From Chitinophagaceae bacterium (GTDB taxonomy: Bacteria > Bacteroidota > Bacteroidia > Chitinophagales > Chitinophagaceae): a stretch of DNA of 64,000 nt. Each line of letters begins with the position of its first letter. Position 1 is the first letter of the stretch. This document shows positions 43,029 through 52,290 of the stretch, piece by piece. The stretch lies in NCBI GenBank assembly GCA_004173355.1, contig SEAD01000003.1, positions 21,234 to 85,233 of the forward strand, given 5' to 3'. Below the pieces are notes generated by a model, which ran no database searches, was not told the DNA's origin, and saw only the letters and a program-made list of their open reading frames with translations. The translations under genes and the position numbers were made by a program.

Positions 43029-43400
43029 ATGAAAGGGAAAGTTGCTGCTGATATCGATGAATACATCGATGGGTTTCCTGATTCCACACAGAAACTTCTC
43101 AGGCAGGTCCGTGAAGCTGTACAGAAGGCAGCACCAGCTGCCGTGGAAGCAATAAAATATGGTATGCCCACTTTTGTATTAAATGGTAACCTCGTACACT
43201 TCGCGGGGTATGATCACCATATCGGGTTTTATCCGACACCGGACGGAACTGATGAGTTTAAAAAAGAAATTTCAAAATATAAAACGGGCAAAGGATCCAC
43301 CCAGTTTCCCATTGACGAACCAATGCCGCTGACGCTGATCTCAAGGATGGTCAGGCACCGTGTAAAGACCAATACCGCGAAGGCTCCTAAAAAAAAGTGA
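43029..43400 (+). CDS. DUF1801-type small protein (YdhG-like)
   Basis: A 123-residue protein resembling DUF1801/YdhG proteins: IDEYIDGFPDSTQKLLRQVR at the N-terminus, AAVEAIKYGMPTFVLNGNLV, FAGYDHHIGFYPTPDG and FKTGKGS-like KYKTGKGSTQFP near the end, then a Lys-rich tail (TAKAPKKK). A role has been proposed in iron handling for some homologues, but it is not established. It stands alone with a short inverted repeat upstream; its stop is 6 bp from the stop of a convergent lipoprotein gene. Confidence 0.8.
   Translation: MKGKVAADIDEYIDGFPDSTQKLLRQVREAVQKAAPAAVEAIKYGMPTFVLNGNLVHFAGYDHHIGFYPTPDGTDEFKKEISKYKTGKGSTQFPIDEPMPLTLISRMVRHRVKTNTAKAPKKK
43061..43080 (+). repeat. 20-bp exact repeat, copy 1
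   Basis: ATACATCGATGGGTTTCCTG inside the DUF1801-like gene (encoding part of EYIDGFPD) recurs at 57281-57300 inside an AraC gene read on the other strand. Flanking bases differ. Confidence 0.6.
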
Positions 43401-43406
43401 GTATGA

Positions 43407-44018
43407 TCACTGTTCCACATTCATGAGGTAACGCTGCCATCCCTCGGTGAGATGCCGCCCAAAGCGGCGCAGGATCCGCTGCTGCTGTGCGTTTGCATTG
43501 TGACAGTTGCCTTCGAGGCTGTCCAGGTAGGTTTCTATTACCGGGCGTCCGTACTGGTCTTCCGTCATCCTTTCCAGTTCAACTATCACGAGGTCCGACC
43601 AGGTAGTGAGGTCTGCATCCGTGAATGCATCCGGTCCGGCGAAATAATCGGCAAACTCTGCCGGGTTGTTCATGACATACCGGTAAGCGGCATTTGCCAG
43701 GCCCTCCGGTACCCTTATCCCTTTTTTATTGTAGGAGTTGGTGATGACCCGGAAATAAAATGCATGTTCTTCCTGGTTGCTGCTTTGTAAGTGCGATATA
43801 TAAAACGGAAGTTCAGCATCCTCCAGTCTCCGCTGGTCGTTGAACACCTGTTTGGCTTTCTCCGGTATCTGCGGGTCTTCCAGGTATTTCCGGAAATGCC
43901 AGCGGTCGGTAATAGAAACCGACGCCGCATGGGCTGCCGTTCCTGTGTCTCCTTCACAGGACCCGAGGATCATAGCAGTAATCAATAACAATAATAACAT
44001 CCGGGAGGCGGTAAACAT
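43407..44018 (-). CDS. Putative lipoprotein of unknown function
   Basis: A 203-residue protein. The ATG complementary to 44016-44018 gives a short positive start, a hydrophobic core (MLLLLLITAMILGSC) and a lipobox LGSC, so it is probably anchored in the membrane. The mature part is helical and polar (ITDRWHFRKYLEDPQIPEKA, WSDLVIVELERMTEDQ). A longer in-frame start further upstream would bury the signal peptide and is rejected. I do not recognise the family. It is convergent with the DUF1801-like gene and divergent from the SnoaL-like gene. Confidence 0.72.
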   Translation of the reverse strand: MFTASRMLLLLLITAMILGSCEGDTGTAAHAASVSITDRWHFRKYLEDPQIPEKAKQVFNDQRRLEDAELPFYISHLQSSNQEEHAFYFRVITNSYNKKGIRVPEGLANAAYRYVMNNPAEFADYFAGPDAFTDADLTTWSDLVIVELERMTEDQYGRPVIETYLDSLEGNCHNANAQQQRILRRFGRHLTEGWQRYLMNVEQ

Positions 44019-44132
44019 GCCCCAATTTAAAACGATTGAGGGAAATCCGTCCACCGCGTTTTTCCGGCGCAGGCCCTGACCCCTCGCTATTCCGATGGCA
44101 TGCAAGTTGTCGTTTTACCCCAAAACAATAAT

Positions 44133-44492
44133 ATGACAACACAACAGATTGCCGATAGGCTGGCCGAATTGTGCCAGCAGGGCGAGTTCCAGCAGGCACA
44201 GAAAGAATTGTATGCAGCTGATGTGATCAGCGTGGAGCCGGAGGATGTACCCGGATTTGACCGGGAAACGAAGGGTGCGGATGCAGTACTGGAAAAGATC
44301 CGGAAGTTTGAAAGTAATGTGGAAGAATCATTCGGAAACAAGGTATCCGATCCAATCGTTGCGGGAAACTCGTTTGCCTTTACGCTCGATATGGACCTGA
44401 AAATGAAAGGACAGGACCGCAATACCATGAGTGAAATCTGCGTGTACGAGGTGAAAGACGGGAAGGTTACCAGCGAACGGTTTTACTGGTAA
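44133..44492 (+). CDS. SnoaL-like/NTF2-fold protein
   Basis: A 119-residue protein with the NTF2-like layout: helices at the start (TQQIADRLAELCQQGEFQQA), then IVAGNSFAFTLDMDLKM and ICVYEVKDGKVTSERFYW. The ATG at 44133 is preferred over one 33 bp earlier because it begins exactly at the family's helical start. Members include epimerases, cyclases and many orphan small-molecule binding proteins, so no reaction is proposed. The next gene has its own promoter. Confidence 0.75.
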   Translation: MTTQQIADRLAELCQQGEFQQAQKELYAADVISVEPEDVPGFDRETKGADAVLEKIRKFESNVEESFGNKVSDPIVAGNSFAFTLDMDLKMKGQDRNTMSEICVYEVKDGKVTSERFYW

Positions 44493-44563
44493 CAGCTGAT
44501 GTGAACTCCACGTATCCGAGGACCGATAATCGGAAATGTATAAATGCTGTTCCTGTTTCGCGA

Positions 44564-44594
44564 TTGACTTGTGAGGGTAATGAAGATAGATTTG
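44564..44594 (+). promoter_or_regulatory. Bacteroidota promoter of the alpha/beta hydrolase gene
   Basis: TTG at 44564-44566 and TAGATTTG at 44587-44594 are 20 nt apart, matching the -33/-7 consensus. The -7 box ends 17 nt before the ATG at 44612. Confidence 0.65.
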
Positions 44595-44611
44595 CCTTAA
44601 CCACGACAATC

Positions 44612-45472
44612 ATGAAATATTCCGCTGTCAGTTCACCTACTTTATTTGCCTCAGTAAATGACAGGCGGATCGCTTACCGTCAGACAGGCTCCGGCGATCC
44701 CATACTGCTCTGCCAGCGCTTTCGCGGTAACCTGGACGACTGGGATCCGGCCTTTATCGACGCACTGGCGGTCAATTATACTGTCGTTATTTTTGACTAC
44801 ACCGGCCTGGGCAGCAGCACCGGCAAGCCCCATCAGGATATGAAAGGTTTTGCCAGCGATGTTGCTGACCTGGCTGGGTTCCTTGGCTACAACAAAGTGA
44901 TTCTTGGTGGATGGTCCTTTGGAGGCTGGGTAACACAGGTATTGATGACGCTGCACCCGTCCCTGGTGTCGCAGGTGATACTGATCGGCACCAAACCACC
45001 AGGGGAAAACAAACATAATTTCGAGCAGGTTTTTCTCGACATCGCATACAAACCTGTGAATGATGCTGATGATGAGATTATCCTGTTTTTTGAACCCATT
45101 TCCCCGTTCAGCCGCCTGGCTGCAAAGGCCAGCCATGACCGCATCGCTGCCCGCGTTAATGACCGGGATCCGCTGGTGAGGCCCGACCAGTTCGTCTTCT
45201 ATGGCAAAGGGAACGAAGATTTTATCCTTGATCCTTACAACGCCCGCGAGGCGTTGAAGGAAACGAATATCCCCATACTCGTGATCTCCGGTGACCATGA
45301 AGTCTGTTTTCCCCCTGACAACTGGTTTGAATTAAACCGCAAACTACCAACCACACAGTTGCTGGTGATCCCGCGTGCAGGGCATGGGCCGCATCACCAG
45401 TATCCCGGAATGTGTGCGGCATATATTCACGCTTTTATCATCAATAACAAGGTGACGAACCAGGCGCAGTAA
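44612..45472 (+). CDS. Alpha/beta hydrolase
   Basis: A 286-residue alpha/beta-fold hydrolase. The ATG at 44612 follows a promoter and gives a normal N-terminus; an in-frame extension would cross that promoter. The nucleophile elbow is GGWSFGGW (Ser near residue 108), the acid is near VISGDHEVCFP, and the His in RAGHGPHH. The oxyanion region reads QRFRGNLDDWD rather than the usual HGxP, as in some haloperoxidase-like members. The substrate is unknown. The next gene is another alpha/beta hydrolase 29 bp downstream. Confidence 0.83.
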   Translation: MKYSAVSSPTLFASVNDRRIAYRQTGSGDPILLCQRFRGNLDDWDPAFIDALAVNYTVVIFDYTGLGSSTGKPHQDMKGFASDVADLAGFLGYNKVILGGWSFGGWVTQVLMTLHPSLVSQVILIGTKPPGENKHNFEQVFLDIAYKPVNDADDEIILFFEPISPFSRLAAKASHDRIAARVNDRDPLVRPDQFVFYGKGNEDFILDPYNAREALKETNIPILVISGDHEVCFPPDNWFELNRKLPTTQLLVIPRAGHGPHHQYPGMCAAYIHAFIINNKVTNQAQ

Positions 45473-45501
45473 CAGGACAACCAGGACTTCCAACTAACTA
45501 T

Positions 45502-46323
45502 ATGCGACTACGCACAAAAAATATCGTGTTTGTAACCGGCGCATTTGTTTCCAATGCCTGCTGGGATGAATGGCGGGTCTACTTTGAAAGCAAAGGATAT
45601 TCCACTGTTGCTCCCGCCTGGCCATTCAAGGTGGGCACTGCTGCCCAACTCAGGGCGAGGCAACCGCATGATACCGATCTGGCCGCGCTGACGCTGCCGG
45701 AGCTGGTGGGCCATTATGAGACCATTGTGAAAAGTTACCCGGAGAAACCGATTGTGATCGGGCATTCGCTTGGCGGACTGATAACCCAGATCATCAACCA
45801 TCGGGGATTGGCGGCAGCAGCGGTAGCCATCCATTCCGTTCCGCCGCAGGGAGTATTTCCCTATGAGTTTTCATTCCTGAAAGCCGGATGGCGGGTGCTT
45901 GGTTTATTTACTTCGCTGAAGAAAACCTACCTCATGTCGTTCCGTAAGTGGCAGTATGCGTTTACTAACGGAATGTCGCTTGCGGAGCAGCAGCTCTCGT
46001 ATGATAAACTTACTATCCCGGAATCAAAAACAGTGGCACGTGGTGGACTCAGCAGCGCGGCATTTGTGGATTTCAAGAAATCCCATGCGCCGTTGCTCCT
46101 CACTGCGGGCACCGAAGGCACTATTATACCCGCACACCTGAACCGCCGCAATTATAAGAAGTACCGGAAGGATAACGGTTCGATAACCGATTACAAAGAG
46201 TTTGCAGGGCGTAACCATTTTGTGCTGGGCCAGGAATCCTGGAAGGAAGATGCCGACTATATCCTTGAATGGCTTGACCGCTTACGCCCGCCACTCCGAC
46301 AACTCAAACAACAATTGATATGA
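45502..46323 (+). CDS. Alpha/beta hydrolase
   Basis: A 273-residue hydrolase with FVTGAFVSNACWDEW (oxyanion side), the nucleophile elbow VIGHSLGGLITQ (Ser near residue 93), LLTAGTEGTIIP supplying the acid region, and the final His in FAGRNHFVLGQ. It is the second of three alpha/beta hydrolases in a row, with its stop overlapping the next gene by 4 bp. It is probably cytoplasmic: no signal peptide is seen. The substrate is unknown; the family includes lipases, esterases and lactonases. Confidence 0.82.
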   Translation: MRLRTKNIVFVTGAFVSNACWDEWRVYFESKGYSTVAPAWPFKVGTAAQLRARQPHDTDLAALTLPELVGHYETIVKSYPEKPIVIGHSLGGLITQIINHRGLAAAAVAIHSVPPQGVFPYEFSFLKAGWRVLGLFTSLKKTYLMSFRKWQYAFTNGMSLAEQQLSYDKLTIPESKTVARGGLSSAAFVDFKKSHAPLLLTAGTEGTIIPAHLNRRNYKKYRKDNGSITDYKEFAGRNHFVLGQESWKEDADYILEWLDRLRPPLRQLKQQLI

Positions 46324-47303
46324 ACACAGCAATCACAGTAAAGGACTACCGGACAGATGACGCCATTGAAGTGGAGACCAGGAAATTCCTGGAGGCACTG
46401 AATACGAGTGGCGGTAAACCAATGGAGACCATGCAGCCTGCAGATGCCAGGAAAGTACTGGAAGGCGCGCAGGCTTCCGTAGAGGTGGACCTGGGCGGAA
46501 TCGATGTCAGTGAAAAAACGATCTCGCAGGATGGTCTGACGGTTAAGATCACCATCGTGCGTCCTGCGGCGCAGGAAGGCAAACTTCCTGCCTTTATGTT
46601 TTTCCATGGCGGTGGCTGGGTGATCGGCGACTTCCCTACGCACAAACGATATATCCGTGACCTGGTTGTGCATTCCGGTGCAGTGGCTGTTTACGTGGAT
46701 TATACCCGCTCACCGGAAGCCCGGTATCCGGTGGCGCTGAATGAATGTTTTGCTGCCACAAAATGGGTAGCAGGACATGGTGAAGAAATCAATGTGGATG
46801 GCAAACGGCTGGCGGTGGTGGGTAACAGCGCCGGAGGTAACCTCGCTGCCGCTGTCACACTTAAAGCAAAAAAGGAAAACGGACCGGCACTGAAATACCA
46901 GGTCCTGTTCTGGCCGGTAACAAATGCTGATTTTGAAACCGTTTCATACAATGCGTATGCAGCCGATCGCTTCCTGACAAAAAATATGATGATCTGGTTC
47001 TGGGATAACTATGTTCCTGATACCGCCACACGGAAGGAAATCTTTGCTTCCCCATTACTCGCTGCTCCCGGTGACCTGGAAGGCCTGCCGCCGGCACTGG
47101 TCCAGACCGCAGAGAACGATGTGCTGCGGGATGAGGGGGAAGCATACGGCAGGAAACTCAACGCAGCGGGGGTGCCAGTCTCACTGGTCCGGTACCAGGG
47201 GATGATCCATGATTATGGCCTGCTCAATCCACTCGCGCATGTACCCGAAGTACAGTCGGCACTGCTGTATGCCGCAGCAGAATTGAAAAAGGCTTTAAAT
47301 TAG
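46320..47303 (+). CDS. HSL-type alpha/beta hydrolase (carboxylesterase-like)
   Basis: A 327-residue esterase of the hormone-sensitive-lipase family. The oxyanion motif is FFHGGGWVIGD, the nucleophile is in VVGNSAGGNLAAA, and the acid/His pair lies in AENDVLRDEGEAYGRKL and YQGMIHDYGLL. It overlaps the previous hydrolase by 4 bp, suggesting a small operon of three hydrolases. Expected activity is hydrolysis of short acyl esters; the natural substrate is unknown. Confidence 0.86.
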   Translation: MNTAITVKDYRTDDAIEVETRKFLEALNTSGGKPMETMQPADARKVLEGAQASVEVDLGGIDVSEKTISQDGLTVKITIVRPAAQEGKLPAFMFFHGGGWVIGDFPTHKRYIRDLVVHSGAVAVYVDYTRSPEARYPVALNECFAATKWVAGHGEEINVDGKRLAVVGNSAGGNLAAAVTLKAKKENGPALKYQVLFWPVTNADFETVSYNAYAADRFLTKNMMIWFWDNYVPDTATRKEIFASPLLAAPGDLEGLPPALVQTAENDVLRDEGEAYGRKLNAAGVPVSLVRYQGMIHDYGLLNPLAHVPEVQSALLYAAAELKKALN

Positions 47304-47307
47304 GGGC

Positions 47308-47559
47308 ATGGGAGACAAAAGAATCACAATCGAAAAGAAGGAAGATTTCCTGCCGGTACTGAAAGAAATCCTGGACAAAGGGGAGCAGGCCTCTGTGCTC
47401 TACGATGATGGCGGGGTTACCCGTGCCTCCGGTCGGATTACTTCACTGACTGATGCCGGTCCGGACGCTGGTTTTGTACTGGAGGATAACACAGTGATAA
47501 AGCTCGACGCGCTTTATGCCGTCAATGGTTTGTTTTCGGGGGATTATTCAGAATGCTGA
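47308..47559 (+). CDS. Small protein of unknown function
   Basis: An 83-residue protein, beta-rich and acidic, without signal or membrane segment (RITIEKKEDFLPVLKEILDK, then ASGRITSLTDAGPDAGFVLE). It starts 4 bp after the esterase stop and probably shares its transcript. Its last 38 bp overlap the 3' end of the response regulator gene on the other strand. I do not recognise a family; the fold could be a small SH3- or OB-like barrel. Confidence 0.65.
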   Translation: MGDKRITIEKKEDFLPVLKEILDKGEQASVLYDDGGVTRASGRITSLTDAGPDAGFVLEDNTVIKLDALYAVNGLFSGDYSEC

Positions 47560-48928
47560 TTTCACGGCTGATACCGTATTTGCGGAGTTTATAATTGAGG
47601 GTGGAGAGGGGTAGCTGCAGTAGTTCAGCGGCCCCTCCGCTGCCCGAAAGTTTGCCATTGCATCGCGTCAAAACTTCTATAATATGCTCCCGTTCTACCT
47701 GCTCCATGCCTTTGGACACAGGGTTGATGGTGGCGCCGGTGACGCGTGCTGGTTCGGGCAGGCTGATTTCCGTAATCGTGTCCGTCTTGCATAACAGCAC
47801 AGACCGTTCAATCAGGTTCTGCATTTCCCGGATATTACCAGGCCAGTTATAACGGATCAGTTGTTCAAGGCATTCCGGTTTGAAATTTTTTACCAGGCGG
47901 TTGTTTGCTGCTGCAAAAGACCGCAGGAAGTTCATTGCGAGCGCAGGGATATCTTCCTTCCGGTCACGCAGCGCTGGCAGCTGGATCGGGAACACGTGTA
48001 AACGGTAATAAAGATCCATCCGGAAACGTCCTTCTGCCACTTCGCGCTGCAGGTCCCGGTTGGTGGCTGCGATGATCCGCACATCCACCCGGATCGTTTC
48101 CCTGCCACCGATACGCTCCAGTTCTTTTTCCTGCAATACCCGCAACATTTTGGACTGTGTTTCCAGCGGCATTTCCCCAATCTCATCGAGAAATAAAGAA
48201 CCCCCGTTAGCCTGTTCAAACCGGCCGATCCTCCGGTCTGTAGCACCGGTAAAAGACCCGCGTTCGTGCCCGAACAACTCGGACTCAATCAGTGTGGTGC
48301 TGAGAGCCGCACAATTCACTTTTACAAAGGGTTTGTTTTTCCGTGGTGATAGTTTATGGATCGCGCTTGCCACCTGTTCCTTGCCGGTACCGCTTTCACC
48401 AAGGATAAGCACGGTGGTATCCACGGGTGCAACCACCTGTATATTGTCCAGCACCTGTTTCAATCCCGCGCTGCTGCCGACAATTCCGTTGAAGGCGGCA
48501 ATCGACGAGGGATGTGTGTTCCTTGTGCCGGTGCGGTCATTGTTGCGTCGTGCCGGCAGGAACTGTTCGTGCTGGTACCAGGCAATATCGAGCGTGACCA
48601 GGATGTCCTTTTCCCTGAATGGTTTTACGAGAAAACCATATGGCTGGGTCACTTTTGCCTCATTCAGCGTTTTTTCATTTGAATTGGCCGAGAGATAAAC
48701 AAAACCGATGTTGCGCTGGCGCAGCTTCCTCGCGAGGTCAATACCTGTCAGCGGGCCTTTGAGGTATATGTCAAGCAGCACCAGGTCGGGCTCGTTATTA
48801 TCCACCATTTCGATTGCCGCCGATACCGATCTTGCGATACCGGTCACTTCATACCCGGCTTTCTGGAGGATCAGCTGCAGGTTATTGGCTTCGATAAACT
48901 GGTCTTCTGCTATCAGTATTTTTTTCAT
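47522..48928 (-). CDS. Sigma-54-dependent response regulator (NtrC family)
   Basis: A 468-residue regulator with an N-terminal receiver domain (acidic E8-D9, phospho-acceptor D53 in LVLLDIYL, K102 in FLVKPF). The central AAA+ domain has Walker A GESGTGKEQ, the sigma-54 loop GSFTGA (a variant of GAFTGA) and Walker B SLFLDEIG. The C-terminal Fis-type helix-turn-helix is GSGGAAELLQLPLSTLNYKL. The kinase gene overlaps its start by 4 bp, so the two form a cognate pair. It should drive sigma-54 promoters once phosphorylated; targets may include nearby genes. Confidence 0.92.
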   Translation of the reverse strand: MKKILIAEDQFIEANNLQLILQKAGYEVTGIARSVSAAIEMVDNNEPDLVLLDIYLKGPLTGIDLARKLRQRNIGFVYLSANSNEKTLNEAKVTQPYGFLVKPFREKDILVTLDIAWYQHEQFLPARRNNDRTGTRNTHPSSIAAFNGIVGSSAGLKQVLDNIQVVAPVDTTVLILGESGTGKEQVASAIHKLSPRKNKPFVKVNCAALSTTLIESELFGHERGSFTGATDRRIGRFEQANGGSLFLDEIGEMPLETQSKMLRVLQEKELERIGGRETIRVDVRIIAATNRDLQREVAEGRFRMDLYYRLHVFPIQLPALRDRKEDIPALAMNFLRSFAAANNRLVKNFKPECLEQLIRYNWPGNIREMQNLIERSVLLCKTDTITEISLPEPARVTGATINPVSKGMEQVEREHIIEVLTRCNGKLSGSGGAAELLQLPLSTLNYKLRKYGISREISILNNPPKTNH

Positions 48929-51078
48929 AATGCAGAGACACTGTTTGATTTTGAAAACCCGGTTTCAAATATTTCCCGCTGGAAACGGATTGTCACGATG
49001 GTGCCTCCTGAAGACCGGATCAGGTAAGTTGCCTTGAGATCATCGCTGAGTCCTTTCATCAGCCGTAGTCCGATCGAATGTTGCTGGCGTTCCTCGATAT
49101 CTTCCGGCAGTCCGGTGCCGTTATCACTGATTGAAAGCTCAACGTCATCATCCGGACGGCATGTAAGGGAAATCCGTATTTCACCGGCAGCATTTTCCGG
49201 GAATGCGTATTTTATCGAATTGGTAACCGCCTCGTTGAGGATCAGTCCAAGTGGAATCGCCTGTGAAATATCCAGTGATATTTTTTCTATATCCAGCAGG
49301 AAACTGATCCTTCCCCGGGTATCATAGCTGTCTTCGAGATAGCTCGCCAGCTCCGGCAGGTACACGGCCATTTCTACAATGGTGGAGTTTTCTTTCTGGT
49401 AAAGGCGCTGGTGGATGAGCGACATTGCATACACACGATGCTGGCTGTTCTGGATCGCGGCAAGCGCATCGTCACGGAGATAAACGGATTGCGTTTCGAG
49501 AAGGCTGATAATGGTATGAAGATTGTTTTTTACCCGGTGGTGTACCTCCTTCAGCAGCCATTCCTTTTCATCCACCAGTTGTTCAAGGGTGATGTTTTTT
49601 CGTGCAAGCTCACGGCTGTTATTTATTTTCAGCCTGAACTGGTTCAGCAGCAGCACAAGGATCACGAGCAACAAGACGATCCCGATTATCGTCATGTTTT
49701 TGATTAGGGTTGCCTGCCGGAAACTCGTCTGCCGCAACCGGTCTTTTTCCTGGAGTGAACGAATGTTCTGCTGGTTCAGCAGTAACTCGCGATCCTTTTT
49801 CTCCGTTTCATATTTTACCTGCAGCTCCTGGCTCTGTTCCATTTGCTGTTTCTCGTTTTCGGTATTGTCCAGTTCTTTGTTGGCAAGCAGGTGCCGGAGT
49901 GCCGACAGGTGATCACCGGCTGCGGAATCCGCTTTGAAGCCAAGGAAGTGCAAATGGGAAAGCACCCGGCCATCATATTCGCCTGAACTTACACACTGGT
50001 CAATCAGCGGACGTGCTTTGGCGGACTGGCCGGATTCAACATACAACTCCGCCAGGTCCTTGGCCACGTTGAGTTCGATACCGGGAAGATTACGCCAGTG
50101 CCAGGCTTTCAGCTTTAATTCCTTTTCTGCTTCCCCGTAATCCTTCGCTGCCATGAGACAGGAATACAGCGAGAAGCTGATCATACCGCGGTTGAAATCA
50201 GTATCGGGCGGGATTTCTGCCGCCGACTTCCGGAGGACACTGATTCCGAGCTGCGGTTTGCCCAGTTTTGTATACGCCTCGGATATCCCGTAGAGACATA
50301 CATACATATGGAAACTCGGTAGCTTCCGGAAATATTCATAGGACCGCAGGAAATAATTCAACCCCTTTTCAAGCTGGCCGATGTTCCGGTAAGCATTGCC
50401 AAGATCGTTATAGATCATTGCAGCATAAGTATAGTCGCCGGTGGAGTCCATTGAGGTTTCCGCTTCATGCAGGTAGTAAAGCCATCTGGATTTGTCGCTT
50501 CCCGAATAATAGGCCGAGAGGCTGTACAAGGGGTAATGTTTACCTGGCAGGCGGTGCTGCGCGTAAAACCCCACCAGTTCATTGTAGGTGGCTATTGCCT
50601 GGGTGTAATCTTTCGACGCATCATAAAGATGTGCAAGCTGGTTGATGGTTTGCGCTTCGCGCGCAAAATCCCTGGAAGCATGATATCCTTTCCGGTCCTT
50701 TTCAAGCAGGGGTTTAAGCTGGCTGAAAACCTGCGTCACGGAGTCCCGCTTCCCCTTTTCATGGTAAACCGTCCCCTTAAGCAGCATGCACTGGTTGATT
50801 CCCTGGCGGTAATGGATTGAATCGCACAGTTTCGCGGCCACTTGCCGGTATTGTTCGCCTTTGGCCAGGTCTGTTGAATCCTCACCGGGAAAATAAATGA
50901 AATAGGATGCGAGCTGTAATAACGCTTCTGCCCTGGGAATGCCGCCGGTAGCGGTTTTTAATCCTGCCTGTAATCTTTTTTCCTCGCCGGGCAGGGGGAT
51001 GCGTTCACCCGGCACCGGTTGGGCGGCGGTGATGTATGAAAAAATTAAAGTGGGAAAAAATGCAATGATCCTTTTCAT
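48925..51078 (-). CDS. TPR-containing sensor histidine kinase (HisKA_2 type)
   Basis: A 717-residue kinase. The start at 51078 gives a signal-peptide-like N-terminus (KRIIAFFPTLIFSYITAAQ). The N-terminal ~450 residues are helical repeats of the tetratricopeptide type, followed by a coiled coil and one membrane helix (about residues 462-485, IGIVLLLVILVLLLNQF). The HisKA_2 box is EVHHRVKNNLHT with phospho-acceptor near H514, and the HATPase_c domain (SLTCRPDDDVELSISDNGTG) is complete. The stop overlaps the response regulator start by 4 bp. The ligand is unknown. Confidence 0.9.
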   Translation of the reverse strand: MKRIIAFFPTLIFSYITAAQPVPGERIPLPGEEKRLQAGLKTATGGIPRAEALLQLASYFIYFPGEDSTDLAKGEQYRQVAAKLCDSIHYRQGINQCMLLKGTVYHEKGKRDSVTQVFSQLKPLLEKDRKGYHASRDFAREAQTINQLAHLYDASKDYTQAIATYNELVGFYAQHRLPGKHYPLYSLSAYYSGSDKSRWLYYLHEAETSMDSTGDYTYAAMIYNDLGNAYRNIGQLEKGLNYFLRSYEYFRKLPSFHMYVCLYGISEAYTKLGKPQLGISVLRKSAAEIPPDTDFNRGMISFSLYSCLMAAKDYGEAEKELKLKAWHWRNLPGIELNVAKDLAELYVESGQSAKARPLIDQCVSSGEYDGRVLSHLHFLGFKADSAAGDHLSALRHLLANKELDNTENEKQQMEQSQELQVKYETEKKDRELLLNQQNIRSLQEKDRLRQTSFRQATLIKNMTIIGIVLLLVILVLLLNQFRLKINNSRELARKNITLEQLVDEKEWLLKEVHHRVKNNLHTIISLLETQSVYLRDDALAAIQNSQHRVYAMSLIHQRLYQKENSTIVEMAVYLPELASYLEDSYDTRGRISFLLDIEKISLDISQAIPLGLILNEAVTNSIKYAFPENAAGEIRISLTCRPDDDVELSISDNGTGLPEDIEERQQHSIGLRLMKGLSDDLKATYLIRSSGGTIVTIRFQREIFETGFSKSNSVSAL

Positions 51079-51100
51079 GTTGTTCTCTTCGTGTTGCCAT

Positions 51101-52123
51101 TCACCTGAATGACCTGCTGACAACAATACCTAATTTTTTGATTTTGGAATTCAGGGTGGAAGTTTTCAGCTGGAGTATGGATGCGGCGCCACCCGGTCCG
51201 GAAATTTTCCCCGAACAGGCCTTCAGCACTTTCCGGATGTGCTCGCGTTCGTTTTCTTCGTGGGTCAGCAACCGGGTACCTGCGTCGATCGGCGTGATGC
51301 CAGGAATGGCAAAGCGCCGGATGAGGTTTTCGCTGGCAGACAACACAGCGCGTTCAGCAAGGTGACCGAGTTCCCGGATATTCCCCGGCCAGGAGTAAGC
51401 GACCGCTTCCCGGATCGCTGCCGGGCTTATACGGAGTTTTCCTTTATTTGTCGACCCGCAAAAATGGCCGACAAAATATTCAAGCAGGACAGGTATGTCT
51501 TCTTTCCTTTCCCGCAGGGGCGGGAGGTGAATGGGAAATACATTTAACCGGTAATAGAGGTCTCCCCGGAATCGGTTATCAGCCACATCTGCCGCCAGGT
51601 CGCGATTGGTGGCAGCAATGATGCGTACATCAATCTTTACCGGAATGTTGCTGCCAATCCGTTCGATTTCCTTTTCCTGGATCACGTGCAGCAGTTTCGA
51701 TTGCAGCTGCAGCGGTATTTCACCGATCTCATCGAGAAAGAGCGTGCCCCCCTGTGCCTGCTCGAACTTGCCGATCCTTCGATCGGTAGCACCGGTGAAA
51801 CTGCCTTTTTCATGCCCGAATAATTCGGATTCAATAAGTGTCGGGGGAACAGACGCACAGTTGATACGCACCATTGGTTTGCCCGCCCTTGGTGACAGTG
51901 AGTGGATCGCACCGGCAATGAGTTCCTTCCCTGTACCGGTTTCGCCAAGCAGTAAGATGGTTGTGACGGCACCGGCAACCTGCCTGACAGACACAAACAC
52001 TTCTTTCATGACATCACTGTTGCCGGTTATTCCCGGAAACAATATGGGTATTGTTCCATCCGGGGTGGATGGACTGCGGTGTACCGTCGTTGGCACCGTC
52101 ATTCCCATAGTTAGTCCTGGCAT
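51101..52123 (-). CDS. Sigma-54 activator without receiver domain
   Basis: A 340-residue AAA+ bacterial enhancer-binding protein. A short ~30-residue N-terminus replaces the receiver. Walker A is GETGTGKELI, the sigma-54 loop is GSFTGATDRRIG, Walker B is TLFLDEIGE, and a Fis-type DNA-binding helix ends the protein (PGGAASILQLKTSTLNSKI). It lies 22 bp upstream of the kinase gene and is probably in the same operon. Lacking a receiver, it should be constitutive or controlled by a partner. It may serve the divergent araC gene, whose upstream region has a candidate -24/-12 promoter. Confidence 0.88.
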   Translation of the reverse strand: MPGLTMGMTVPTTVHRSPSTPDGTIPILFPGITGNSDVMKEVFVSVRQVAGAVTTILLLGETGTGKELIAGAIHSLSPRAGKPMVRINCASVPPTLIESELFGHEKGSFTGATDRRIGKFEQAQGGTLFLDEIGEIPLQLQSKLLHVIQEKEIERIGSNIPVKIDVRIIAATNRDLAADVADNRFRGDLYYRLNVFPIHLPPLRERKEDIPVLLEYFVGHFCGSTNKGKLRISPAAIREAVAYSWPGNIRELGHLAERAVLSASENLIRRFAIPGITPIDAGTRLLTHEENEREHIRKVLKACSGKISGPGGAASILQLKTSTLNSKIKKLGIVVSRSFR

Positions 52124-52244
52124 GTATTAAAGATACTCTTTCAGTCAACTAAAAATGCAGGACGATTGGATGATTAGCGGTATTTCGTAAAACAATCGGA
52201 AGGCCGTTTTGCTTAACGTTTTCATTATCAGCAGGCAAAACAGC

Positions 52245-52260
52245 TGGCATTGATTTCGCA
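52245..52260 (+). promoter_or_regulatory. Candidate sigma-54 (-24/-12) promoter of araC gene
   Basis: TGGCAT at 52245-52250 and TCGCA at 52256-52260 keep the invariant GG and GC at 10-nt spacing of TGGCAC-N5-TTGCA (two mismatches). It lies 30 nt before the ATG at 52291, where a gene divergent from two sigma-54 activators starts. Inverted repeats upstream (CGATTG/CAATCG, 52163-52198; GTTTTGC/GCAAAAC, 52206-52241) could be enhancer sites. Confidence 0.45.
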
Positions 52261-52290
52261 ATTACAGGGTCAAACAACCAGCAACTAACT

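Noticed and set aside
42829..43089. Open frames in the 328-bp intergenic region, including a + strand stretch recalling NHL-repeat motifs (TIAGNGDG)
   Set aside because: The match to NHL-type repeats is only about eight residues and breaks off; no start codon or continued pattern supports a gene.
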